Assembly (NCBI RefSeq): GCF_019279795.1
Contig: NC_056743.1
Span: 869,580,364-869,644,363, forward strand
DNA from: Protopterus annectens
Lineage: Eukaryota; Chordata; Ceratodontiformes; Protopteridae
DNA length: 64,000 bases
Direction: 5' to 3'
In this document: piece by piece, positions 43,592-52,691 of the stretch
Layout of the letters: each line of letters opens with the position of its first letter
How positions within the stretch are numbered: position 1 is the stretch's first letter
Program-made: the position numbers and the translations under genes
The notes under the pieces: model-generated
Seen by the model: only the letters and a program-made list of their open reading frames with translations
The model's database searches: none
What the model was told of the DNA's origin: nothing

Positions 43592-45437
43592 ATGTCAGAA
43601 AAAGTTAACAATTGTCTCGCCTGTGGAAAGCAAATACCACACCGAGACTTCCATTCTTACTGCGTCACCTGTTTAGGCCCAGACCACGATGTCCCCTGCT
43701 GTCACTTTTGTGCTTTGTTCAACACTAGAACTATACATCGTCGGGCCCTTATTGTAGCTAGATATTTTCGCTCAGTCCTCGAATTCCGATATGGCTTCGG
43801 TAAGCCATCCGACTACCGATCTTCCAAAAAAAGTAAGGATAAAGACAGAGACAGACCGCACAGGTCCAAAACTGCCGACGACGCTTCCTTTAAGCTAGTC
43901 GTCACTTCTCCGGTCCTCAGTGAGGCTCTTTCGCAGCCACTGATGCCAGCTTCTGTGGATTCGCAGGCCGTGACCGAGACCCTTTCGGAGTCCAGTATGC
44001 CGCAAGACTCTTCTTCGACTAAGGATCCTGCAGATGTCTCTACCTTGGATGGGTCCGGAGCCGCTGAGCAGGCACCGGATACCGAGGAAGTACTTCACAC
44101 TACTGATACTCGACACAGGCCAACGACTTATTTCGCGTCTTCAGTTCTTTCGAAAACAACCGAGTTTCTAAGGCCCAGGGTGTGAACCACACCCAAAAAA
44201 CCGACAACCCTTGCTCAGGCTCCTGCTTCCTTGCCTCAGTCTTAAATACTTAAAATTGCGGAAGACCTTATAATGCTAATTAGGGGAAGCCAGGCTACCC
44301 CTTCCAAAAGAAAAAAAAGACTTGTCCCCAGTAGTTTTATCTGAACAGGAGTCCAATGACTCTGATGCATCTGAATATGATGATATGCAACCACTCTCTG
44401 CTTATGAGGATTCTGATGCAGAGGAATCCATCCCTTCAGCCTCTCCACCCGAGGACTTTTCCTTTGGGGAACCCTACATACCTTAAGGGAGCATTTCCAA
44501 TGGGAACGTCAAGACTATCCTCAGTCAAAAAAGAGACTCGGAATTCTTAAATCTTCCACAATACAGACCTCTGGCCATTCCTCCTGTCCTGGATGTTGGA
44601 TGATGTTTTTATGGAATCCAGTCTAACCCCTGACACCCTCCCTCCTGCTCCCAGGAAACCTGACAGGCATTATAGAGTCCCTGATTCTCACAAATTTCTT
44701 TTCAAAAATCCTACTGCTGACCCCGAAGTCATCTCTCAAGGACCTGAAGGAATCAAAGCAACTTCAGCTAAGAATCCCACCCCCTCAGATAGGGATTCCC
44801 GAGCATTAGACAGATGAGGTAAAATGTATGCACCTCTGCTACTCTTGCTATTAGAGCATTAAATTGTCAGTTCCACATGCTGAAATATCAGCAACATACG
44901 ATGGAACTATTCAAAGAAAAAATATCTTCTTTTCCTGCTTGGGCAGAAAATAAAGAGTTACAAGAGTTAATGCATTCTGCAAGTCAAGTAACTAAGCACA
45001 CCTTACAATGTGGTTTTGACGCCCTAGAAGCATCTTGCAGGGCAGCAGTCACTGGTTCTGTCCTTAGAAGGCATGCTTGGCTTAAGGAACAGACCTTGCC
45101 AGACCATGTCAAATCCAAATTATTGGATGCACACTTGAACAAAGACAACTTATTTGGCACCAAGGCAGAAGAGGTCTTAAAAAAGATGGAAGAAAAGGGT
45201 AAATCTATGCAGACAGTTAAAGACTTCTTACATGTCCAGCCACCGAGGTTCAGTAGGCATTGCCCCTCCAAGCACTGGTCCTTTCTTGCCCCTTCCAGGC
45301 CAGCTCAGCCCAGACCCAGGGGAAGCAGACCACCCAGACAACAGCCCCGGGGAATGCAGAGATCTAAGGAGTGGAGTTCCTCCTCTTCAAAAACAGGGAG
45401 TGCAAAGCCACTCCCTTATGGTGAAAACTCACAATGA
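43592..45437 (+). pseudogene. DIRS-E Gag-like protein, broken
   Basis: The start MSEKVNNCLACGKQIPHRDF continues with CVTCLGPDHDVPCCHFCALF, Lys-rich SSKKSKDKDRDR and a Ser/Pro/acidic region, open to 44185. Further parts in other frames: an acidic YEDSDAEESIPSASPPEDFS segment near 44400, PAPRKPDRHYRVPDSHKF (44640), and 44877-45437 with MLKYQQHTMELF, RRHAWLKEQTLPDHVKSKLL, VKDFLHVQPPRFSRH and an Arg/Gly/Pro-rich tail. At least three shifts and a stop at 44815 (ALDR*). Confidence 0.82.
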
Positions 45438-47327
45438 CATTACACTTCCACCTCCCTCTGCCCACCTGGTAATGCCCATAGAAGGAAAACTCTCCTTCCA
45501 TGCAAGCAACGGGGTCACCATTACCAGCGACCGCTGAGTCCTCAACATAATGTCCCAGGGATACAAATTTTATTTCCACACACTGCCAACCCCAAAAGGG
45601 TTCCCAGATCTTCCTCCAAACCAGTGGGCAGAGGCCAGAAAGCAAGTCCTTTCCCTGCTCTCCGTGAGGGCAATAGTGCAGAACAGATAGGCCAAGGTTT
45701 CTACTCCAGACTCTTCCTGGTACCCAGAAAAGAGGGCACATGGCGCCCCATCCTCGATCTATCCATTCTAAACACCTTTCTGGTGATATCAAAAGTCAAA
45801 ATGCTCACCCTCCAGCAGCTTCTACCTATGCTTTCCAAGGATGCTTGGTTAGCCACTCTAGACCTAAAAGAGGCCTGCCTACACATCCTAATCAGGGAAT
45901 CATGCAGGAAATACCTATGTTTCTGGGCAGGATCAATGCACTTTCAGTTGTCTGCACTTCCCTTTGGCTTATCTACTGCTCCCAGTGTTTTAACAAAATG
46001 TCTGGCTCCCGTCATTGCTTTTTGCAGACAAAGAAATATTCAGATGTACCCATACTTAGACGACTGCCTGATTCAGGCAGACAGTCAGGAAAAGCTGCTA
46101 CAGCACCTGACCTTTGTAAAGGACCTACTGACCTCCCTGGGTATACTATCAACGAAAAGAAATCAAAACTAGTCCCCACACAAAAAATTGTATTCCTGGG
46201 AGCAAGCCTGGACACAGCATCCCAGATGGCCTTCCTTATTCCAGAAAAACAAGTCTACCTGACAGCCTACTTCTCTCAACTAGCCACCAAAACCCAGTTA
46301 TCCGCAAGGAAAATCCTGCAAGCTCTAGGGTTCATGGCCTCTTGCATTCTACTCATTCCATATGCCAGACTGCATATGAGGAAACTACAGTGGTACCTAA
46401 AAAGCCTTTGGTGCCAGCACTGTCAAGACCTGGAAACACATACCAATGATACCATGTCTAAGGAAAGATTTTCTTTGGTTGGAAGCAGCATACTACCACA
46501 ACAAGGAACTTCCCTTCTCACAACCCCACGCCACCCAGACCCTCACCACAGAGGCATCAGACTATGCCTGGGGTGCTCACCTGCACGGCAGGTGCATTCA
46601 GGGCCAATGGAGCCCAAATCAAATAAATCTGCACATCAACCAAAAAGAGATGTTAGCTGTTCAGCATGCCCTGACAGCTTTCAGACCCCTACTCTCCCCG
46701 GGGCCTCTACTGATCAAAACAGACAACACCATACTGATGTGGTATAGCAACAAGCAGGGAGGGATTCACTCTTATCCTCTCTGTAGGCTCGCCATGACCT
46801 TTTGGCACACAGCCTCAGCCATGCATCTACACCTGTTAGCACAATTCCTGCCAGGTTCTCTAAACTCTCTGGCAGACAACTTAAGCAGAAACCTGCTAGA
46901 CCCACACGAGTGGCAGCTAGACCACAGAACCTTCACCCTTGTAACCCAGAAATGGGGCACCCTGAAGGTCAACCTCTTTGCCTCCCACTCCAATCATCAG
47001 CTCAGCAAATTCTGCACCAGGGAACCTCACAGCAAGGCCTGGAAAATGGATGCTCTATCCTTCCAGTGGATTAACCTCTCAGTCTATGCATTTCCCCCTC
47101 TACCATTCTTTTCAAGGGTACTGCTCAAAATAAGGGAGGAAAAACCGAGGACAATCCTGATTGCCCCAGACTGGCCATGCCAGCACTGGTACCCACTGCT
47201 GTGCAGCCTGTCACCCCTGCCACCATGGCATCTACCTCAGATTCCAACACTCCTGACCCTGAGGAATGGAGAATTCATGCATCCCCAATTTCAGACCCTC
47301 AGCCTGGCAGCCTGGTGTATTTCCTGA
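45425..47327 (+). pseudogene. DIRS-E reverse transcriptase / RNase H / MT-like polyprotein, broken
   Basis: GQGFYSRLFLVPRKEGTWRP, ILDLSILNTFL, TLDLKEACLHILI, SALPFGLSTAPSVLTK and YPYLDDCLIQ (about 46052) lie in the frame 45624-46172. A shift near 46150 leads to EKKSKLVPTQKIVFLGASLD and RKILQALGFMASCILLIPYA. A second shift near 46440 opens RNase H (LTTEASDYAWGAHL, HINQKEMLAVQ, KTDNTILMWYSNKQ, DNLSRNLL) and the MT-like part (VNLFASHSNHQLSKFC, AFPPLPFFSRVLLK, APDWPCQHWYP) to 47327. Note Ser for Ile in WYINK. Confidence 0.88.
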
Positions 47328-48366
47328 CCTCTCCTCAAGCTGTCAGCCTAAGCAAACAAATTCTAGATGTTATATGTGAGGCCAGATGCCCCAGCACTAT
47401 AAAATATTATGCTGACAAGTGGAAAAAGGTTTTGCATCTGGATCTAGGCTAAGGGAGCCGGAACGACACAGCCCTCCCGACCTCTCATCCTAGATTACCT
47501 GGCAAACCTACTGCACAGGGGTCTGTCCTTCTCTTCTATTAAAATTCATGCCTTAGCCATCAATGCTTATTTCAGCACAGAGCCACCTCTTTTCTCACAC
47601 CCCCTCATCAAACAGTTCCTAAGAGGGGCTAACAACTTGAGGCCACCCAGAATAGCTCTTACCCTAGCTTGGGACCTTAACTTTGTGTTGTAAAAGCTCA
47701 CCCTGTCCCCCATTGAACCTGCAGCTTCAGTAGATTTAAAATTTCTCTCTTGGAAGACAGACTTGCTTCTGGCCATCACTTCAGCTAAAAGAGTATCAAA
47801 GTTACAAGCACTTATGACTGTAGAACCCTTAATCATTTTCCATGCTGACAGGGTCTCCCTCAGGACTAACCCATCCTTCATGCCTAAAGTGGTGTCCAGT
47901 GTACCAATCCATTCATTTGCCTACCTTTTTTCCCTAACCCACAAAACAAGGGGGAAAGGATTCTGCACTCTGTATATGTACACAGACAGCTCAGATTCTA
48001 CCTGGACAGGACTAAATCTATTAGAAAAACTGATCAATTGCTAGTCGGCTTCGCTGCAGGAGCAGAGGACAAGGCCGTATCCAAACAGTCTCCAAATGGA
48101 TAGTACACTGCATCCATTTCTGCTACAAACAGCACGGGAAACCACCCCCAAAGGGGGTCAGGACACATTCCACCAAAACAACCTCCACCTCTGCAGCTTT
48201 TCTGAGGGGTCAGAGGGGTGCCCACCAGGGACATCCTGGAGGCTGCAACTTGGACATCTGTTCAAACCTTCACCAAGCATTACCACCTGCCTATCTTCTC
48301 CAAATCCAGGGCAGGCTTTGCCACCGCAGTCTTGCAGGGCATCCTAGCCAGCTTTCAGTCTTCTTG
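47320..48366 (+). pseudogene. DIRS-E tyrosine recombinase, degraded
   Basis: SLSKQILDVICEARCPSTIKYYADKW, then shifts; GLSFSSIKIHALAINAYF, FLRGANNLRPPRIALTLAWD, SWKTDLLLAITSAKRVSKLQAL, where the first catalytic Arg is in the AKRVS block, NPSFMPKVVSSV; then further shifts to RTHSTKTTSTSAAFLRG (HSTK, so the second catalytic Arg is Lys) and FTKHYHLPIF (Tyr). It ends about 48366. Confidence 0.82.
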
Positions 48367-48410
48367 ACTGCTTCCACCCTTTTCTTCAGCTTTGGGAATC
48401 AACCCAAATG

Positions 48411-48503
48411 GGATGACTGCAACAGTGAAGCACGAAGAACATAGTACAGTTGTGTACACTTACCATAAATGTAGATGTTCAAATGTATTCACTGTTGCAG
48501 TCG
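48411..48503. repeat. DIRS-E internal complementary region
   Basis: GATGACTGCAACAGTGAAGC, GAAGAACAT, ACAGTTGTGTACACTTACCA and GTTCAAATGTATTCACTGTT: the complements of both outer ends joined. Confidence 0.82.
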
Positions 48504-48529
48504 TGGATTCCCTCCCTCCATCCCCCTTA

Positions 48530-48530
<1 letters not shown>

Positions 48531-48567
<37 letters not shown>

Positions 48568-48568
48568 C
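48531..48568. repeat. (CT)n microsatellite inside DIRS-E
   Basis: A CT tract of about 38 bp with one G interruption, between the ICR and right repeat. Confidence 0.95.
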
Positions 48569-48654
48569 TTACAAGGAAATTTTGGTATTTACTTTCTACT
48601 GGTGGTGTTCTTCCACCATAACCTAGCTCCCTATTGGGGGCTCCTGACAGTTAG

Positions 48655-48871
48655 GGCAAGAAAAACTGATGTAATGACGTCAGCTGCCTGTTTTTATACC
48701 ACTGACGACCTGACATCAGTTCTGGAGCGACAGCAACCGACACAGAAATACTAAGCCTCTGGTATTCGGGCCGACTGAGGGCTACCCCTGGCAGGATAAC
48801 CCAGATGTGATGACTGCAACAGTGAATACACGCAAACATCTACATTTATGGTAAGTGTCTACAACTGTACT
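48655..48871 (-). repeat. DIRS-E right inverted terminal repeat
   Basis: The reverse complement of 43279-43460, plus the outer extension CATCTACATTTATGGTAAGT to ACAACTGTAC. Confidence 0.88.
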
Positions 48872-49129
48872 ATTTACATATATAAAAAGTGTACACATCC
48901 CTGTTAAAATGCCAGGTTTTTGTGATATAAAAAAATGAGACCGCAATAAGTCATTTCAAAATTTTTCCCACCTTCAATGTGACCTATAACCTGTATATTT
49001 CAATTGAAAAACAACTCTGTTAGGGAAAGAATATAAAAAATAAAAATGATATACAATAAGCTGGTTGCATAAGTGTGCACACCCTTAAACTAATACTTTG
49101 TTGAAGTACCTTTAGATTTAATTACAGCA

Positions 49130-50190
49130 TTCAGTCTTCTTGGGTAGGAGTCTATCAGCATGGCACATCCAGACTTGGCAATATTTACCCAATCTTCCTT
49201 GCAAAAGCGCTCCAAATCTGTCAGATTGTGAGGGCATCTCTTCTGCACAGCCCTCTTAGGTCACCCCACAGATTTTCTACTGGATTTAGGTCTGGGCTCT
49301 AGCTGGGCCATTCCAAAACTTTAATTTTGTTCTGGTGAAGCCATTATTTTGTTGATTTGGACGTATGCTTGGAGTCATTGTCATGTTGAAAGGTGAAATT
49401 CCTCTTCATCTTCAGCTTTCTAGCAGATGCTTGAAGGTTATGGGCCAAAAGTGACAATAATTTGTAACTGTTCATAATTCCCTCCTCCTTGACTAAAGTC
49501 CCAGTTCCAGATGAAGAAAAGTAAACCCAAAGCATGATACTGCTAACACCATGCTTCACCGTGTTATTGGTGTTCTTTTGGTGATGAGAAGTGTTTTTGC
49601 ACCAAACGTACCTTTTAGAATTGTGGCCAAAAAGTTCAACCTTGGTCTCATCAGACAATAACACATTTTCCCACATGCTTTTGGGAGACTTGATGGATTG
49701 TTTTTGCAAATTTTAGTTGGGCCTGGATGTTGTTTTGTGTAAGAAAAGGCTTCCATCTTGCAAACCTACTCCATAGGCCAGGCATATGGAGAGTACGGGA
49801 GATTGTTGTGACATGTAGTACACAACCAGTACTTGCCAGAAATTCCTGCAGCTCCTTCAGTGTTGCTGTAGGTCTCTTGGCAGCCTCCCTGACCATTTTT
49901 TGTATTGGCTTTTCATCAATTTTGGAGGAACGTCCAGTTCTTTGCAACATCACTGTTCTCGCATATTTTCTCCACTTTTTGATGACTGTCTTCACTGTGT
50001 CCCATGGTATATCCAGTGCTGTGGAAATGTTTTTGTACCCTTCTCCTGATTAATAGCTTTCAACAATGAGATCCCTTTGATGCTTTGTAAGCTTTCTGCA
50101 AACTATTGCTTTTGCTGTAGCAGGCAACTGAGTAAATGTCAGGAAAATCCTACTAGGACAGCTGAATTTTATTTGGGGTTAATCAAAGTC
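49130..50190 (-). pseudogene. Tc1-type transposase, broken
   Basis: From 50190 leftwards: AKAIVCRKLTKHQRDLIVES, a stop, GYKNISTALDIPWDTVKTVI (HTH), GRSSKIDEKPIQKMVREAAK (second HTH); after a shift LLSDETKVELFGHNSKRYVW (first catalytic Asp), HGVSSIMLWVYFSSSGTG, FQHDNDSKHTSKST (second Asp), a stop, and SPDLNPVENLWGDLR with the third acidic residue. Known role: cut-and-paste transposition at TA. At least one shift and several stops make it inactive. Confidence 0.85.
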
Positions 50191-50240
50191 TTTTTAATTG
50201 ATGTCAGGTGTGTACCCAAGAAGACTGAATGTTGCAATTA

Positions 50241-50605
50241 AAGCAAAAGGTGCTTCGAGTCGGCTCCGACTCGGCTGATTTACAAGCTCGAAGACTTCTG
50301 GTTGGCTCGTGGTTAAGCAGACCCACTTCGGTCTCAGCCCCTACTCTCTCCGGAGACAGCAGAGACCCTCAGTGCACCAGTAGAAACCCCAGATCTCGTT
50401 TGCCGCGTCGACGAGTTCGGTCGTGCTTCTCTTGGCTCTGGCTAAGTTTCAAATTCTTTCTATTTACATATATAGTATTAGAGTTTATACTGTGTTGTTA
50501 GGGTTGCTATTATCCTAGGCAGTTGTGTTGTTTGCCCTTTTGGTGCAATCTTAGTTTAAATTTGTTGTTAGTCTGGTATCCTGTGTGCCAGTTTAAGGTT
50601 GTGCA
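50241..50605 (+). repeat. DIRS-F-type left-end fragment captured in Tc1
   Basis: Nearly identical to 51945-52290 of DIRS-F (only a few substitutions, such as CGTCGACGAG against CGTCAACGAG). It starts at GAGTCGGCTCCGACTCGG and ends at CTGTGTGCCAGTTTA. The neighbouring Tc1 sequence continues as AGTTTAAGG, so the right junction has about 6 bp of shared sequence (AGTTTA). It includes the 52-bp gag-like patch found in the F left repeat. Confidence 0.85.
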
Positions 50606-50819
50606 CACTTTTGCTACTAGCTTATGTACGTTTCTTTATTTTTTTCAATTGAATTGTACAGGTTATAGGTCACATTAAAGGTGGGAAAAGTTTTGAAATG
50701 ATTTATTGTGATCTCATTTTTTTTACATCACACAAACCTGGCATTTTAACAGGGGTTTGTGTACTTTTTATATCCACTGTACATATGTATGCATATGTGT
50801 ATGTGTATTCTATATTTAT

Positions 50820-50823
<4 letters not shown>

Positions 50824-50880
<57 letters not shown>
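50824..50880. repeat. (TA)n microsatellite
   Basis: About 57 bp of uninterrupted TA between the Tc1 and a MITE. Confidence 0.95.
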
Positions 50881-50885
<5 letters not shown>

Positions 50886-51242
50886 GGATCTAGGACTTTT
50901 GAACGAAAGTTCAAAAGCCTGAATCCATTACCACCAAACACACTTTAACGAAAGCGCTTTCATCGAAAAAGCACTTTTGTTAAAGTATGTTAAAAAAACA
51001 CACACAAAATCTACTTGAATGCAGGAGGGGCAAGCCCCCCTGCTCCCCCCATGTTAATATTCTCACTCCGAGGTTGCACTACAGTGGAGAAAAGGGAATT
51101 TTCCCTTACTGCACCGTAGTACGACTGGAACAACAAGCATACTTACGCAAAAGTGCTGCTTCAGTGAACAGCACTTTCGCACAAGTATGCTCACCAAATT
51201 TGGATTCGGTGAAAGATGCAGTCGAGCATCTGTACGGATCCC

Positions 51243-51243
<1 letters not shown>
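50886..51243. mobile_element. MITE with palindrome-rich ends, second member
   Basis: A 358-bp non-coding element from GGATCTAGG to CGGATCCC, sitting within TA-repeat DNA. Its ends carry perfect hairpins (CTTTTGAAC...GTTCAAAAG) and GCGCTTTC/GAAAGTGC-type palindromes. The core at about 51020-51115 (GGCAAGCCCCCCTGC, GTGGAGAAAAGGGAATTTTC) matches the core of the MITE at 22677-23009. The ends of the two elements are not alike. The exact target duplication cannot be read inside TA repeats. Confidence 0.62.
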
Positions 51244-51320
<77 letters not shown>

Positions 51321-51336
51321 GTGTGTGTGTGTGTTT
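51244..51336. repeat. Compound (TA)n(CA)n(TA)n(GT)n microsatellite
   Basis: A TA tract, 36 bp of CA, 12 bp of TA, then GT repeats; the CA and GT arms are complementary and could form a hairpin. Confidence 0.92.
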
Positions 51337-51753
51337 GTTATTTTTTAATCTGTTGCATTTCATACTTTTTTTCCATTTCCTGCCACTTTCTGCAAAATGA
51401 ACTAGCAAATGCCACATGAACCAGTTTTTTTTAAAACAGTTTTGAAACTGAAATAATTTGTTTTATGGACAAAATTGAATTCCATATGCCAGCCTGTAGC
51501 ACTGCATAAGTGGCATTAAATATCAAGGACTGTGGCCATTGTTTTGATTTTCTATTTACAAGTATATGTTGTAATTGATGTTTAGTTTTATAAATCTTAG
51601 AGTGAGACCCTCAAATTCTCCATGATTTTTGAGGTCTTCATAAATTTTCCATAGACTCTGAAAAATGCTCTTTCAGTCCTCAAAGTAATGCTAAATTTTA
51701 TAACTTTAATTATATCCGTACATAGGTCTGACTTTCTTGTTTTGTTTTCTAAG
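51337..51753. other. Unique-looking sequence upstream of the possible exon
   Basis: AT-rich non-coding DNA with no transposon signature. The last part is a pyrimidine-rich tract ending TTTTGTTTTCTAAG, a good splice-acceptor context. Confidence 0.4.
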
Positions 51754-51846
51754 TACATTTTACGACAGATGGATATGAAGCTTATTTCAGTATAAAAGTC
51801 CAGCATCCTACTCCACCCAAGCTTTATCATCCAGGAACTTCAGGAG
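51754..51846 (+). CDS. Possible host exon (93 bp, phase 1-1)
   Basis: A pyrimidine tract and TAAG acceptor end at 51753, and GGAG/GTAAGT is a near-consensus donor at 51846/51847. The segment between is 93 bp; after two bases completing a codon it is open for 30 codons and leaves one base, so both introns would be phase 1. The peptide contains DGYEAYFSIKVQHPTPPKLY, which does not look like a transposon protein. The other two frames have stops. An alternative acceptor at 51768 (CGACAG) gives 78 bp in the same frame. I cannot name the protein. DIRS-F begins 50 bp downstream. Confidence 0.4.
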
Positions 51847-51895
51847 GTAAGTATTTTTTTTTTTTTTTTTTTTTATATAGACATCATAACAGTCT

Positions 51896-52090
51896 ATTTT
51901 GTATAGTCCAACCTCACCTTCATTTTTACATATGTGTTCGGAACCAATCCTCGGCTCCGACTCGGCTGATTTACAAGCTCGAAGACTTCTGGTTGGCTCG
52001 TGGTTAAGCAGACCCACTTCGGTCTCAGCCCCTACTCTCTCCGGAGACAGCAGAGACCCTCAGTGCACCAGTAGAAACCCCAGATCTCGT
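51896..52090 (+). repeat. DIRS-F left inverted terminal repeat, with gag-derived patch
   Basis: Starts ATTTTGTATAGTCC and pairs with the right repeat (about 63765-63954) except for one block. At 52012-52063 a 52-bp stretch (CCACTTCGGTCTCAGC to ACCCTCAG) stands where the right repeat has only GTATCCCATAG. The stretch matches gag at 53778-53826 almost exactly. Confidence 0.8.
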
Positions 52091-52691
52091 TTGCCGCGTC
52101 AACGAGTTCGGTCGTGCTTCTCTTGGCTCTGGCTAAGTTTCAAATTCTTTCTATTTACATATATAGTATTAGAGTTTATACTGTGTTGTTAGGGTTGCTA
52201 TTATCCTAGGCAGTTGTGTTGTTTGCCCTTTTGGTGCAATCTTAGTTTAAACTTGTTGTTAGTCTGGTATCCTGTGTGCCAGTTTAGAGTTCCTAGTAAG
52301 GGCAATTGCTCTTTGTTTTTTTTTCTCTCAGGTAGAGTGTTAGTTTTTGGCAGTTTTCCGCTGGTAGTTAACAGGGGCTCCTAATGTTGTTTCTGACCAT
52401 TATTGGGTTTCCTTTGACAGTCAGCTTAGTTTCTGCAGTGACTGTATTTTTGGCGGGGATCCGCTTGTTAATTACTTAGGGTTGGAGTTCCTTCCCTAGT
52501 ACGATAGTTATTATTATAAAATTTTTACTAAATAGAGTCATTAAGCTTCTGTGTATGTGAGTTTTTCTCCTTTCTGGTCTGTTTAAATTAGAAGACCTAG
52601 CTTTCTGTCCACCGGGCTAGACCCGTTTTAGTTAGAGGACCTAGTCCTCTCCCCTTCTTCTTCTTCCTTTCCTGGGTTGTGTGTGTGTGGA

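Larger units (their letters stand above)
43279..48871 (+). mobile_element. DIRS-E: full-length family I DIRS
   Basis: Left repeat 43279-43460, gag from 43592, RT/RNase H to 47327, recombinase to about 48366, ICR 48411-48503, right repeat 48655-48871. All genes are broken by moderate numbers of stops and shifts. The right border is directly followed by a Tc1 element. Confidence 0.92.
48877..50779 (-). mobile_element. Tc1/mariner transposon copy with captured DIRS sequence
   Basis: Inverted ends of about 170-200 bp (for example CCCTGTTAAAATGCCAGG near 48900 and its complement near 50735), bounded by TA at 48875-48876 and 50780-50781. The outer left end has lost about three bases relative to the right end. 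The transposase is on the minus strand. A 365-bp piece of DIRS-F-type left repeat and leader replaces about 11 bp between the transposase start and the right TIR. Confidence 0.88.

Noticed and set aside
50229..52192. Two plus-strand open frames of 90-97 codons with nearly identical sequence
   Set aside because: They fall in the DIRS-F left repeat and its captured copy in Tc1; repeat identity explains the shared frame.
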